A stretch of 47,108 nucleotides of DNA. It comes from DAIRUS01 sp036803205 (GTDB lineage Bacteria; Patescibacteriota; Minisyncoccia; Minisyncoccales; GBS-2). This document shows, piece after piece, positions 31,466 to 40,951 of this stretch (position 1 is its first letter; each line of letters begins with the position of its first letter). Below the pieces are notes generated by a model. The model was not told where the DNA came from. It worked only from the letters and a program-made list of their open reading frames with translations, and did not search any database. The stretch is from assembly GCA_036803205.1 (NCBI GenBank), contig DAIRUS010000006.1, positions 1 to 47,108 of the forward strand. The letters run 5' to 3'. A program made the position numbers and the translations under genes.

Positions 31466-33214
31466 ATGAGGGTAGAACCTCAACAATTAAGAGCTTTTTT
31501 AATAGATGCTAATTTAATCACCGAACAACAGTTTGATGAGGCTTGGGCTCAAGCAAAAAAAAATAATCGGAAGATTGAAGATGTTTTGGTGGCAGAAAAT
31601 TTAATTTCTCAAGTTGAATTGCTCAAATTAAAAGCCTATATTTTAGGAATCCCGTTTGTCAATTTGGAAAAGGAAATAGTTGACCCCGAAATTTTAAAAA
31701 TCATTCCCGAACCAATTGCCAGAAGTAATAACATCGTTGCCTTTAGAAAGAGAGGAAACGATTTAGAAGTAGCGATGTTAGACCCAGAGGATCTGAGAAC
31801 AATTGAATTTATTAAAAAAACCACTAATTTGAGAATTTTACCTAGATTGACCAATCCCGAATCAATTAAAAATATCCTTAGGCAATACCAGAAAACTCTC
31901 GATGTTGAGTTTGGGGAAATCATTAAAAAAGAAGTTGGTGGGATTAAAGAAATTAAAGAGGAAGAAAAAGTTAAAGAGAAAGAAGAACTTCAAAAGATAG
32001 CTGAAGAATTACCGATTATCAGAATTGTTGATACTCTTTTAAAGCATGCCATCTTACAAAGAGCTTCAGACATCCATATTGAGCCGATGGAAAAAGAGGT
32101 TTTGATTAGATATCGGATTGATGGAATTTTAAGAGAGGCAATGACTTTACCAAAAATTGCTGCCCCAGGGATTGTAGCCAGGATTAAAGTTTTGTCTAAT
32201 CTGAAATTAGATGAACATCGTCTTCCTCAAGATGGCAGATTCAAAGTTGAAATCGAAGACTACAAATATTCAATTCGAGTTTCAATCTTGCCGGTTTTTG
32301 ATGGAGAAAAAATTGTGATGAGGTTATTAGCAGAAACAGCCAAAGCCTTTACATTAGAAGAGTTAGGTCTAAGGGGAAAGGACCTAGAGAGGGTTCAGGA
32401 TAATTTAAGAAAACCAGTGGGAATGATTCTGGTTACCGGACCAACTGGTTGCGGAAAGACAACTACTCTTTATTCAATGATGGAAATTTTGAATAATCCT
32501 GGAGTAAACATTTCTACTATTGAGGATCCAATCGAATACCGGATGTCAAGAATTAATCAAACTCAGGTGAATCCAAAAATTGGGTTAACTTTTGCTGCTG
32601 GTCTTCGGGCATTAGTGAGGCAGGATCCGGACATCCTTATGGTCGGAGAAATTAGAGACAATGAAACCGCTTCTTTAGCTATTAATGCTGCTTTGACCGG
32701 CCATTTAGTGCTCTCTACTCTTCATACCAATTCAGCGGCAGGTGCCATCCCGAGATTAATTGATATGAAATGCGAACCTTTTTTGATTTCCTCGACCTTA
32801 AATTGTATTTTGGCCCAGAGATTAGTCAGAAGATTATGCCAGGAAAAAGAAAAATATTTTTTAGGAATAGCGGAATTAAAAAATTTGGCTAAATATTGCG
32901 ACTCCGAGAGAATTTTAAAAATTTTAAAAGCAGAAAAAATTGTTAAACCTAATGCCAGCTGGAAAAATATTCCTTTTTATCGTCCTAAAAAAACTAAAGA
33001 ATGTCCCGATGGATACCGAGGAAGAATTGGAATTTATGAAGTTTTACCGGTGACGGAGACAATAAAAGAATTAATTGTTCGACAAGCAACTGCCGATCAA
33101 ATTCAAAAACAGGCCCAGGCCGAGGGAATGAAATTAATGGTTGAAGATGGTTTTATTAAAGCTGCCCAAGGAATAACCAGTATTGAAGAGATTTTACGGG
33201 TGATTGTTGAATAG
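31466..33214 (+). CDS. Type IV pilus/type II secretion assembly ATPase (PilB/GspE)
   Basis: The 582-aa protein has an N-terminal MshEN/GspE-N domain (1-130; LISQVELLKLKAYILGIPF), a linker, and the secretion ATPase core. The core has a DIHIEP segment, Walker A GPTGCGKTT (about 325-333), an Asp box (STIEDPIE), Walker B region (DPDILMVGEIRD) and His box (GHLVLSTLHTN). The zinc-binding insert near 455-515 is degenerate: cysteines at RRLC, KYC and KEC but no paired CxxC motifs. It powers extension of a pilus. No pilC, pilT or pilin gene is adjacent, so those must lie elsewhere. Confidence 0.9.
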   Translation: MRVEPQQLRAFLIDANLITEQQFDEAWAQAKKNNRKIEDVLVAENLISQVELLKLKAYILGIPFVNLEKEIVDPEILKIIPEPIARSNNIVAFRKRGNDLEVAMLDPEDLRTIEFIKKTTNLRILPRLTNPESIKNILRQYQKTLDVEFGEIIKKEVGGIKEIKEEEKVKEKEELQKIAEELPIIRIVDTLLKHAILQRASDIHIEPMEKEVLIRYRIDGILREAMTLPKIAAPGIVARIKVLSNLKLDEHRLPQDGRFKVEIEDYKYSIRVSILPVFDGEKIVMRLLAETAKAFTLEELGLRGKDLERVQDNLRKPVGMILVTGPTGCGKTTTLYSMMEILNNPGVNISTIEDPIEYRMSRINQTQVNPKIGLTFAAGLRALVRQDPDILMVGEIRDNETASLAINAALTGHLVLSTLHTNSAAGAIPRLIDMKCEPFLISSTLNCILAQRLVRRLCQEKEKYFLGIAELKNLAKYCDSERILKILKAEKIVKPNASWKNIPFYRPKKTKECPDGYRGRIGIYEVLPVTETIKELIVRQATADQIQKQAQAEGMKLMVEDGFIKAAQGITSIEEILRVIVE

Positions 33215-33216
33215 GT

Positions 33217-33222
33217 TATAAT
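33217..33222 (+). promoter_or_regulatory. -10 element before the Wzy/TPR gene
   Basis: A perfect TATAAT at 33217-33222 (preceded by GGT, not TGn) lies 28 nt before the start codon and immediately after the pilB-like stop. No convincing -35 is seen. Confidence 0.4.
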
Positions 33223-33249
33223 ATCTTTAAAAAATAAGACCAAAAGTAT

Positions 33250-35601
33250 ATGATAGCCAATACCTTATTTTTTAGAATCAATAAATTTTTTCTCTATTTA
33301 ACTGCTTTTTTCCTTCCTTTGTTTTTTTTGCCCCTTGGACAAGATTTTTTAGAATTTCCAAAGCAATTGCTGTTAATTATTCTTTTATTTTTTAGTTTAA
33401 TAAGCTGGACGATTGGCCAAATCATTCAAGATAAAATAATAATTAAAAAAGGGCCCCTGCCTTTTTTCCTGACTTTTTTCCTTTTGCTTTCTTTTACTGT
33501 TTCTACCTTCTTTTCTCTTTGGCCAAAAGCCTCTTTTTTCGGCTGGCCCTTGGATATTACCGATAGTTTTATTACTTTTTGTTTGTTTTTACTTTTATGT
33601 TTTTTACTTTATCAATCATTTCAGATTAGCGAGATATTGAAATTTTTATTTTTGCTTTTATTTTCAGTAACAATTTCAGCAACTTTAACTATCATTCATC
33701 TTTACAGACCATTTTTGCCAAATATTGTCAGCACGGTTGGCGGCATAAACAATTTTTCTTTGCTAGCTGTTGTTTTTTTTCCTCTTTCTTTTTTCTTCCC
33801 CTTTTTAATTGAGAAAAAATGGTTGAAAATTTTCTTTTTCTTTTTTTCTTTCCTCTTTTTTATAATCGTTATCTTTGTTAATTCTAAAACCACCCTCCTT
33901 TTCTTTATTTTGACTCTTTTTTTAATTTCAATTTTTGCTTTAAAATTTATCTGGGAAAAAGGAGGAGTTTTTAGTTTATTTTTACTTATGTTTTTTTTGA
34001 TTATCTCCTTTTTCTTCCTTCTATTTCCTTTTGTCCCCAAATTTTTTCCAAATATTCCTTTAGACGTCGCCCCAGGTTTTGATTGTGAAATGGATATCTT
34101 AAAAGGGACTTTTTCTGAAGGAATTAAAAAATCTATTTTTGGTTCAGGCCCTGGAACTTTTGTTTTTCCTTTTTCAAAATATCGCCCTCGGGATTTAAAT
34201 CAAGACATTTTTTGGAACCTTAGATTTTCTCGAGGCAATTCCACATTTTTTGACTGGTTAATCACCAAAGGTATTTTTGGAGGCGTCTTTCTGTCTCTAC
34301 TCTTATTTTTTGGCGGCCATTCTGCCTTTTTAAACATTAAAAACAATCAATTTCAAAAAAAAGAAGAAATAATCAAATTTACCCTTTCTCTTTCTTTGTT
34401 TATTTTTGTTTTATCTGCCCTTTTTTATACTTTTAATTTTTCCCTTTGGTTTTTATTTTGGATAATTTTGGCAATGACGCTTTTGTTTAGAAGAGAAGGA
34501 TTAATAGAAATTAAATTTATTCACTCTCTTCTGAGAAGAGGATTTTTTAATGCTATTTTGTTTATTTTTATCATTATGATTTTAGGACTGCTTTTTGTCC
34601 AGACTAAGAAATATTTAGCCAATATTTACCACCTAGAAGGAATAAAGTTATCTCAAGAAGGAAAGATTGAACAAGCTATTTCCTTAATAGAAAAAGCTAT
34701 TGGTAATTTTGACTCTAATGTAGATTTTTATTATCGCGACTTATCTCAGCTTTATTTAAACTATGTTTCCCTTATTCCTCAAAGAGATTATTTAACAGAT
34801 GACCAAAAGAAACAATTAACTTCGGCGGCATTAAGAGAAGGAATAGAAAACCTGGAGAAGGCGGTTGAATTGGCTCCTTTTAATGTGGTTAACTGGAATA
34901 TAAGAGGTTTTTTCTATCGGAATTTAATTGGAATAAAGGCGATTAAATTAAATGGAAAGGAAATTTTCCCGGACAAAGAGGCGATAGTTTCTTATAAAAA
35001 AGCCATTGAGCTTGAATCATCTTCTCCTTTTTCTTACGGAGAATTGGGTAGGGTTTATATTTTGATGGCTCAAGAATTTGATAAGCAAAAATTAGAAAAA
35101 GAAAAACAAGAATATTTATCCTTAGCTTTAGAATATCTCAATCAGTCTGTTAATCTTAAACCGGATTATGCCCTTGCTCATTATCTTTTAGCTGTTGTTT
35201 ATGATCAGCAAGGAAAAACCGACAAAGCAATTGAACAATTAGCTATAGCCAAAATTAACGCTGTTTTCGATGCTGGCCTTCCTTTTCAAAGAGGATTACT
35301 TTTTTGGCGCAAAGAAAAAATAGATGAAGCCCAAAAAGAGTTCGAAGAGGCAAGCAAGAAGCTACCAGGTTTTTCTAATGCTCATTATATGTTAGGTTTG
35401 GTTTATTACAAAAAAGGAGAAATAGAAAAAGCCAAAGCCGAATTTGAAAAAGTAATCCAACTTAACCCGGAAAACAATGAAATCAAAAAGATTTTAGAAA
35501 ACCTTGAAAAGGGCCTTCCCCTTTTTGAGGGAATAACAACGCCTCCCCAATCATTAATTGAACAATTACCCCCGGAAAGAGAAATTAAAGAGAGACAATA
35601 G
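33250..35601 (+). CDS. O-antigen ligase/polymerase-like membrane protein with C-terminal TPRs
   Basis: The 783-aa protein has about 11-12 very Phe-rich hydrophobic helices over residues 10-460. It then has a soluble C-terminal region of TPR repeats (about 460-760; units such as EGKIEQAISLIEKAI, KTDKAIEQLAIAKIN, KGEIEKAKAEFEKVIQLNPEN). The WaaL/Wzy-family pattern is supported by the N-terminal PLGQDFLEFPKQ segment, the large loop before GSGPGTFVFPFSKYRP (about 296-312) and the FDWLITKG segment after it. It probably polymerises or ligates a surface glycan or glycosylates pilin. The TPR tail suggests partner proteins. Substrate unknown. Confidence 0.8.
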   Translation: MIANTLFFRINKFFLYLTAFFLPLFFLPLGQDFLEFPKQLLLIILLFFSLISWTIGQIIQDKIIIKKGPLPFFLTFFLLLSFTVSTFFSLWPKASFFGWPLDITDSFITFCLFLLLCFLLYQSFQISEILKFLFLLLFSVTISATLTIIHLYRPFLPNIVSTVGGINNFSLLAVVFFPLSFFFPFLIEKKWLKIFFFFFSFLFFIIVIFVNSKTTLLFFILTLFLISIFALKFIWEKGGVFSLFLLMFFLIISFFFLLFPFVPKFFPNIPLDVAPGFDCEMDILKGTFSEGIKKSIFGSGPGTFVFPFSKYRPRDLNQDIFWNLRFSRGNSTFFDWLITKGIFGGVFLSLLLFFGGHSAFLNIKNNQFQKKEEIIKFTLSLSLFIFVLSALFYTFNFSLWFLFWIILAMTLLFRREGLIEIKFIHSLLRRGFFNAILFIFIIMILGLLFVQTKKYLANIYHLEGIKLSQEGKIEQAISLIEKAIGNFDSNVDFYYRDLSQLYLNYVSLIPQRDYLTDDQKKQLTSAALREGIENLEKAVELAPFNVVNWNIRGFFYRNLIGIKAIKLNGKEIFPDKEAIVSYKKAIELESSSPFSYGELGRVYILMAQEFDKQKLEKEKQEYLSLALEYLNQSVNLKPDYALAHYLLAVVYDQQGKTDKAIEQLAIAKINAVFDAGLPFQRGLLFWRKEKIDEAQKEFEEASKKLPGFSNAHYMLGLVYYKKGEIEKAKAEFEKVIQLNPENNEIKKILENLEKGLPLFEGITTPPQSLIEQLPPEREIKERQ

Positions 35602-35603
35602 AT

Positions 35604-36659
35604 ATGTTTAGAGAGGTAGAGAGAAAATTAATCAATCCAAATCAATTTTTAGTCATTATTAATAGCTTAACCGATGGTTTAATGGTTTTTGATAGCGAAA
35701 ACCGACTTCTTCTTTCAAACAAAAAAATAGAGGATTTTTTTGGAGTGAAAAATGAAGAAATTTTGGGAAAAAAAATTGAAGAATTTAGCCAATTCCCTCT
35801 TTTAAAAAATCTTTTTTTCCTTTTGGGAAGGGAAATTAAAGAGGTTTGGAAAAAAGAATTAGAAGTTAGTTTTAACTTAATCCTGGAAACATCCGTTAGT
35901 CCAATTTTTATTGATTCTAACACCAAAGGAAAGCTAGTTATTCTTCACGACATTACTCGAGAAAAAACCATTGATAAAATAAAGTCAGAGTTTATTACAA
36001 TTGCTTCTCACCAATTAAGAACGCCCATTTCGGCAGTAAGATGGACCCTCGAGAAATTGTTAGAAGAGGAATTGGGAAAATTAACCGACAATCAAAAAAA
36101 GATAATTCAAGAAGGGATTATTTCTTGTCAAAGAATGACCCAGGTATTAAATATCTTTTTAGATACCGCCCGGATTGAAGAAGGAAGGTATCTTCGTAAA
36201 TTTTCTCTTTGCGACCTAGAAAAAGTGGTTGAAGAGGTGATAAAATCCTATCAAGAGGCAATTCAAAAAAAAGAGATAAAACTTGAATTTCAGGTATTGA
36301 CTCCAAAATTACCGAAAGTTAAAATTGATCTTGAGCCGATTACTTTAGTTATCCAAAACCTTCTTGATAACGCCATCAGATATACAACAAATGGCGGCAT
36401 AGTGGCTATTCATCTCAAATCAACAAAAAAAGAGATTGTGTTTTCTATCCGAGATACCGGCATTGGCATTAAAGAAGAAGAAAGAGAGTATATCTTTAAA
36501 AAATTTTTTAGAGGGTCCAATGCTCTCAGAATAAATCCCGAAGGAAACGGCCTAAATTTATTTATAGCTAAAAATATCATTGAGGCTCATGGCGGCAAAA
36601 TTTGGTTTGAAACTGAAAAAGAGGGCACTGTCTTTTATTTTACCTTACCCTTAAAATGA
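35604..36659 (+). CDS. Soluble PAS-domain histidine kinase
   Basis: The 351-aa protein lacks membrane helices. An N-terminal PAS domain (about 13-118; SLTDGLMVFDSENRLLLSNKK, LHDITRE) is joined to a HisKA domain with His136 in ASHQLRTP. The HATPase domain has LDNAIRYTT, DTGIGI, FKKFFRG and GNGLNLFIAK; the G2 box reads GNGLNL instead of GxGLGL, a mild change. It senses a cytoplasmic cue. It starts 2 nt after the Wzy/TPR stop and overlaps the next receiver by 4 nt. Confidence 0.92.
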   Translation: MFREVERKLINPNQFLVIINSLTDGLMVFDSENRLLLSNKKIEDFFGVKNEEILGKKIEEFSQFPLLKNLFFLLGREIKEVWKKELEVSFNLILETSVSPIFIDSNTKGKLVILHDITREKTIDKIKSEFITIASHQLRTPISAVRWTLEKLLEEELGKLTDNQKKIIQEGIISCQRMTQVLNIFLDTARIEEGRYLRKFSLCDLEKVVEEVIKSYQEAIQKKEIKLEFQVLTPKLPKVKIDLEPITLVIQNLLDNAIRYTTNGGIVAIHLKSTKKEIVFSIRDTGIGIKEEEREYIFKKFFRGSNALRINPEGNGLNLFIAKNIIEAHGGKIWFETEKEGTVFYFTLPLK

Positions 36660-37033
36660 AAAAGCGAATTTTAATTATTGAAGACGAAAAGTATTTAAGT
36701 TTTCTTCTGACTAAAAGTTTGATTGAGGAGGGCTTTGAAGTAGAAGAAGTAACTTTGGGAGAAGCGGGGCTAAAAAAAATGAAAGAACAGCAATTCGATT
36801 TAGTTTTATTGGACCTACTTTTACCTGGAATAGACGGCTTTAAAGTTTTAACTGAAATGAAAAAAGACCCAAAACTGACTTCTCTTCCGGTGATTATTGT
36901 TTCCAATCTTGGTCAGAAAGATGACATTGAAAGGGCTAAAAATTTGGGGGCAACAGAGTATTTCATCAAGGCAAACGTTTCTCTTTCGGAAATTGTTGAT
37001 AAAATAAAAAATATTTTAAAACCTTCCTTATAA
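36656..37033 (+). CDS. Single-domain response regulator (receiver only)
   Basis: This 125-aa CheY-like receiver has the IEDE acidic pocket (7-10), phospho-acceptor Asp in LVLLDLLLPG (about 54), Ser in IVSN and Lys in FIKA. No DNA-binding output domain is present. ATG overlaps the kinase stop (ATGA), so the pair is translationally coupled. Its stop overlaps the tail of the opposing atpC by 6 bp. Confidence 0.92.
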   Translation: MKKRILIIEDEKYLSFLLTKSLIEEGFEVEEVTLGEAGLKKMKEQQFDLVLLDLLLPGIDGFKVLTEMKKDPKLTSLPVIIVSNLGQKDDIERAKNLGATEYFIKANVSLSEIVDKIKNILKPSL

Positions 37034-37294
37034 ACCTAAAAAGATATTTACTTTATCTTCGCTTACCTCTAAGACGCCTCTTCTAAACTGATAACTAATT
37101 TTCTTTTTTTCGGGCGTTAGAATAAAAAGATTATTAAAAATTAGAGTAATAAAATTAGCGTGTCCTGGCAAAATAGAAAAATCTCCTAAGGCATTTTGAG
37201 ACCCAACGGCTTCAGCTTTGCCCTGATAAAAAACCTCTTTTATTATTGGTAACCAAAATAATTTTACCTCCAGAAACTTTTTATCTCCTTTCAT
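37028..37294 (-). CDS. atpC: F1 ATPase epsilon subunit, short form
   Basis: I place the start at 37294, which overlaps the atpD stop by 14 nt; a start at 37339 would run deep into atpD. The 88-aa protein has only the N-terminal beta-sandwich (GDFSILPGHANFITLI near 36-51 is the family hallmark) and lacks the C-terminal helical hairpin of the usual 130-140 aa subunit. That hairpin inhibits ATP hydrolysis in many bacteria, so its absence fits an enzyme working as a hydrolase. It is the last gene of the operon. Confidence 0.85.
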   Translation of the reverse strand: MKGDKKFLEVKLFWLPIIKEVFYQGKAEAVGSQNALGDFSILPGHANFITLIFNNLFILTPEKKKISYQFRRGVLEVSEDKVNIFLGL

Positions 37295-38660
37295 GGCTTG
37301 AGATTTGATTGACGTCGCTAATATCCAAAAAGGCTTCATCTGGAAAATGGTCTAATTTTCCCTCTAAAATTTGTTTTACTCCCTCGAGCGTTTTTATTTT
37401 CCTAACATATTGACCTGGTTTTTTGGTTTGGTCAGTAATAACAAAAAAATTTTGAGTCATAAAATTAAAAATCTTTTTTGCCCGATGATAAATAATTCTA
37501 TCCTCAGGAGAAAGCTCTGCCTCTCCGATGATAGAAACAATCCGTTGCAGTTCTCGATGTCTCTCTAAAACTCTTTTTGTTTCTATTAACAATTGATAAT
37601 GTTTTTTTCCTAAAATTTGAGGATTAATTAAAGAAGAAGAGGAAGATAAAATATCAATAGCCGGATATCTCCCCTCTTGATAAACGTCTCTTGAAAAAAC
37701 CACCAAAGAATCAAAATGGGGAAAGAGAGCTTGAACAGCTGGATCAGTAATGTCATCGGCCGGCACATAAATTGCCTGAATACTGCTGATGGCACCATTC
37801 TCTGTCGAAATAATTCTTTCCTCAAAGGCTCCGATTTCTGTTTCTAAAGTTGGTTGATAACCGCCCTCTGAAGGAAGATTTCCCAATAAAGTTGAAAGTT
37901 CGCTTTGAGCTTGAATAAAACGATAGACATTGTCGGCAAAGAAATAAACATCTTTTTTTTCTTCATCGCGAAAATATTCCGCCACCGTAATAGCAGCCGT
38001 GCCCGTTTTTGTTCTGATTACCGCCGATTCATTCATTTGGCCAAAAACTAAAACAGAGCGCGGTAAAACCATTTTTTCTTTAAGCGTTTGATATAATTCC
38101 TGGGCCTCGCGGATTCTTTCACCTATTCCAGCAAAAACTAAAATACCTTTTTGATAAAAAGCAAGATTGTGCATTAATTCAAGCAAAATTACCGTTTTTC
38201 CTAAACCTGCTCCTCCAAAAATACCCAATTTTCCTCCTTTTATTAAGGGAGTAAAAAAATCAATTATTTTGATTCCCGTCTCTATCAATTCTTTTTCTAA
38301 TTCCGCTTCCCGATAGAGGGGTGAGGGTTGATAGAGGTTTTTTTCTTTTAATTTTTCTAACGGACCTAATTTATCAAGAGGTTCTCCGAAAACATTTATT
38401 GCCCGACCTAAAAGTTTAGTTCCCACTGGAATTTTGAATAGTTGATTAGTTTTAATAACTTTCTCGCCTCGAGCTAATTCCTCGCATTCAGAAAGGCAGT
38501 GACAAAGAAAAATGTCTTTTTCTTTAGCACTGACCACTTCAAGTTGGATTTTAGAATTTTTTTCTAATCTTAATATCTCGCCCAAAAAAGGTTTTTCATC
38601 TCTAAACTCTACTTCTGCTATATTTCCTTGAACTGAGATAATTTCTCCGGTTTCTTTCAT
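37281..38660 (-). CDS. atpD: F1 ATPase beta subunit (catalytic)
   Basis: The 459-aa protein is a recognisable beta subunit. It has LLGRAINVFGEPLD near 83-96, Walker A GGAGLGKT (about 146-153), the catalytic Glu in GIGERIREA (about 181), YVPADDITDPAV and an ELSPED version of the DELSEED lever. The catalytic residues are all kept, so ATP hydrolysis is expected. It overlaps atpG by 4 nt and atpC by 14 nt. It carries out ATP turnover together with atpA in the cytosolic head. Confidence 0.93.
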   Translation of the reverse strand: MKETGEIISVQGNIAEVEFRDEKPFLGEILRLEKNSKIQLEVVSAKEKDIFLCHCLSECEELARGEKVIKTNQLFKIPVGTKLLGRAINVFGEPLDKLGPLEKLKEKNLYQPSPLYREAELEKELIETGIKIIDFFTPLIKGGKLGIFGGAGLGKTVILLELMHNLAFYQKGILVFAGIGERIREAQELYQTLKEKMVLPRSVLVFGQMNESAVIRTKTGTAAITVAEYFRDEEKKDVYFFADNVYRFIQAQSELSTLLGNLPSEGGYQPTLETEIGAFEERIISTENGAISSIQAIYVPADDITDPAVQALFPHFDSLVVFSRDVYQEGRYPAIDILSSSSSLINPQILGKKHYQLLIETKRVLERHRELQRIVSIIGEAELSPEDRIIYHRAKKIFNFMTQNFFVITDQTKKPGQYVRKIKTLEGVKQILEGKLDHFPDEAFLDISDVNQISSHERR

Positions 38661-39484
38661 ATTGATATTTTACCAAAAAGTTCTATTTGTTTTTTGGTCG
38701 CTGATTGTTTTTTCAATTTTCTCATTTTGGCTATTAATTTTCGCTCTGTTTCCTTTGCTTTTTCCGTTGCTTGGTACATGGCAATTACCCTACTGGCATA
38801 TCGTGCTAATTGATGTTCCAAAAGGCATTGATGAAAAAGAGTGGCAATGATTTCTCTTTCAAAAAACTCTACTATTGCCTCCGGAGAGGGTTCAAATATA
38901 TATTGTTTTGATTCTCCTTTTTTTCCAATCTCTAACTCTGTAATTTTGCTGGCTACGACCTCTTGAGAGAGGACGTTTTTATATCTTCCGTAAAAGACAA
39001 TAATTTCTTTATATTGTTTAATAAAACTGACAATCTTTTCGACATTTTTTTCTTCCGGCTGGTCGTCATCCAATTCAAAGAAAAAAAATTTTTTTACTCC
39101 AAACCCTTCAACTAGGTGTTGACCCACCCTTCCCACAATTGCCAAATCAGCCTTATTTACTTGGAAAAAACTAAAAATCTTTGACCAGATTTCTGACATC
39201 AGTCCTCCGTAAAAAAGATGATTGGCCGATAAAAAAACGACCACCCTTTCTTTTTTTGCGCTAAGGAAATAATCTTTTTGCCCCTTATTTTTTTTAAAAA
39301 AAAGAAAAGCAGTTTTTACTCTCTTATAAATTTCTAATAATTGATCAAAAAACTCTCGATTTTTAAAAGCCTTTTCTCTTATTTTCTTCATTTTTAAATT
39401 AGCAATCTCTTGATAAGTAAGAACAACATTTTTGATAACAGAAACAGCTTCCAGATTTTTCTTTATTTCTTTAAGAGTAAGCAT
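38657..39484 (-). CDS. atpG: F1 ATPase gamma subunit (central shaft)
   Basis: The 275-aa protein has the gamma N-terminal helix (TLKEIKKNLEAVSVIKNVV). The C-terminal helix aligns with gamma at EHQLARYASRVIAMYQATEKAKE (about 225-247), where the family has EhxARMxAMxxAxxNA. The middle domain is divergent and Phe/Lys-rich (FFFFELDDDQPEEKN). The C-terminus extends about 20 residues beyond the conserved part. As the rotor shaft it would connect the alpha-beta head to the c-like ring. It overlaps atpA by 14 nt. Confidence 0.88.
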   Translation of the reverse strand: MLTLKEIKKNLEAVSVIKNVVLTYQEIANLKMKKIREKAFKNREFFDQLLEIYKRVKTAFLFFKKNKGQKDYFLSAKKERVVVFLSANHLFYGGLMSEIWSKIFSFFQVNKADLAIVGRVGQHLVEGFGVKKFFFFELDDDQPEEKNVEKIVSFIKQYKEIIVFYGRYKNVLSQEVVASKITELEIGKKGESKQYIFEPSPEAIVEFFEREIIATLFHQCLLEHQLARYASRVIAMYQATEKAKETERKLIAKMRKLKKQSATKKQIELFGKISI

Positions 39485-40949
39485 AATTTTTTAATACTTT
39501 TTCAATTTCAGGAATAATTTCTTTTGTAAGGAAAAGCAAATGGTCTAAATCTTTTATAAATTCAATTTTTTCTTTAATTTCAGGCAAGACGCCTTCATTA
39601 TAAGCTTTTAAAAGAGAATCAATTTCTTTTTTCATCTGAATCACTGATTTATCTTTCCAAAAACCCGCCACCAAAAGAGTCACTAACAATAATTGCAGTT
39701 TTCGCGGAATTAATATCTCTATATCTTGATTAAAAAGCGCTTCTAATCTTTCTCCCCACTCTATAATTTCCTTTGTTTCTAATGTCAATTCGCTGCCAAA
39801 CTGGATAATTTCCAAAGCCCTTTTGTACTCTACCATTTTTTTTCTTAGCCAAAACGAAAGAAGCCCTTCTATTGTTGTTTTTGTCTGATTGCCCACCCTT
39901 GAGACAGATAAAAAAACATTGACCGCCGGCCTTTTCCCTTTTCTATATTCATCTATATCAAAAAAAATATGACCATCAGTCATTGCCGCCAGATTAGTTT
40001 GAATATATCCCGAGATATCATTTTCTAATGTTTCAGCCACAGGCAAGGCGGTAATACTCACTTCTTTTTCGCCAACTTTAATATTTCCGGCTCTTTCCAT
40101 TAAAGCTGCCTGGATATGAAAGATGTCGCCCGGATAACAGTCTCTTCCTGGCGCTCTCTTTAACAAAAGAGAAATTTCTCGATAAATTTTGGCATGAGTG
40201 GTAAGATCGTCAAAAATTATAAGAACATTTTTCTCTTTTGCCCTCCAATATTCGGCAATCGCCATTCCGCTATAAGGAGCTAAATAAATGAGAGTAGGGG
40301 AATCATCGGGTGAGGTGGCCATTAAAATCGTATTAGCCAATATCCCCTGAGCTTTTAAAGATTCTTCTACCCACCTAATTGCCGTATCTTTTTTCCCAAT
40401 TCCTACATATATACAAATTGCACCCTTTTTTGCCTGGGAGGCTATAACTTGTAATAAAAAAGCTGTTTTGCCGGTTTTGGCATCGCCAATCACTAACTCT
40501 CTTTGACCCAACCCAATGGGGACTAAAAGGTCAACAATTATTACGCCGGTTTCTAAAAATTTATTTATTTTTACTCTTTCAATAAAAGGCGGAGCTTTCT
40601 CAATAACTTTTTGGTAGGTTATTGCTCCCTGAATTGGACCTAAATTGTCGATTGGTTGGCAGAGAGGATTAATAATTCGTCCTAACAATCCTTCTTTTGC
40701 CGGAATTTCCAATCCTCTATTCGTTCTTGCAACTTTTTCTCCTATTTTTAATTTTTGAGTAGCGATCATTAAAACCTCAGCCAAATCTTTTTTCAAACCA
40801 TGACAAAATCCTATTTCCCCACTTTCGGTAACAATCATTTCTCCCAATTTTAAACCGGGCAGGCCGGAAACAAAAGCAATATTGTGGGAAAGAGAATAGA
40901 TATGGCCTATTTCTTGGGTTTTGAATAAATGCTCCCAAAAAATTTCCAT
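39471..40949 (-). CDS. atpA: F1 ATPase alpha subunit
   Basis: The 492-aa protein has LLGRIINPLCQPID (about 108-121), Walker A GDAKTGKT (about 157-164), the PYSGMAIAEYWR segment and the arginine finger in VSRVGNQTKT. These residues complete the catalytic site on beta, so the head should be active. Length is slightly under the usual 500-510. It is placed between atpH (2 nt upstream) and atpG (14-nt overlap). Confidence 0.93.
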   Translation of the reverse strand: MEIFWEHLFKTQEIGHIYSLSHNIAFVSGLPGLKLGEMIVTESGEIGFCHGLKKDLAEVLMIATQKLKIGEKVARTNRGLEIPAKEGLLGRIINPLCQPIDNLGPIQGAITYQKVIEKAPPFIERVKINKFLETGVIIVDLLVPIGLGQRELVIGDAKTGKTAFLLQVIASQAKKGAICIYVGIGKKDTAIRWVEESLKAQGILANTILMATSPDDSPTLIYLAPYSGMAIAEYWRAKEKNVLIIFDDLTTHAKIYREISLLLKRAPGRDCYPGDIFHIQAALMERAGNIKVGEKEVSITALPVAETLENDISGYIQTNLAAMTDGHIFFDIDEYRKGKRPAVNVFLSVSRVGNQTKTTIEGLLSFWLRKKMVEYKRALEIIQFGSELTLETKEIIEWGERLEALFNQDIEILIPRKLQLLLVTLLVAGFWKDKSVIQMKKEIDSLLKAYNEGVLPEIKEKIEFIKDLDHLLFLTKEIIPEIEKVLKNYAYS

Positions 40950-40951
40950 AA

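Noticed and set aside
33702..34040. A 112-codon minus-strand frame, very Lys-rich
   Set aside because: It is the reverse complement of the Phe-rich membrane helices of the Wzy/TPR gene; such mirror frames are expected in AT-rich DNA.
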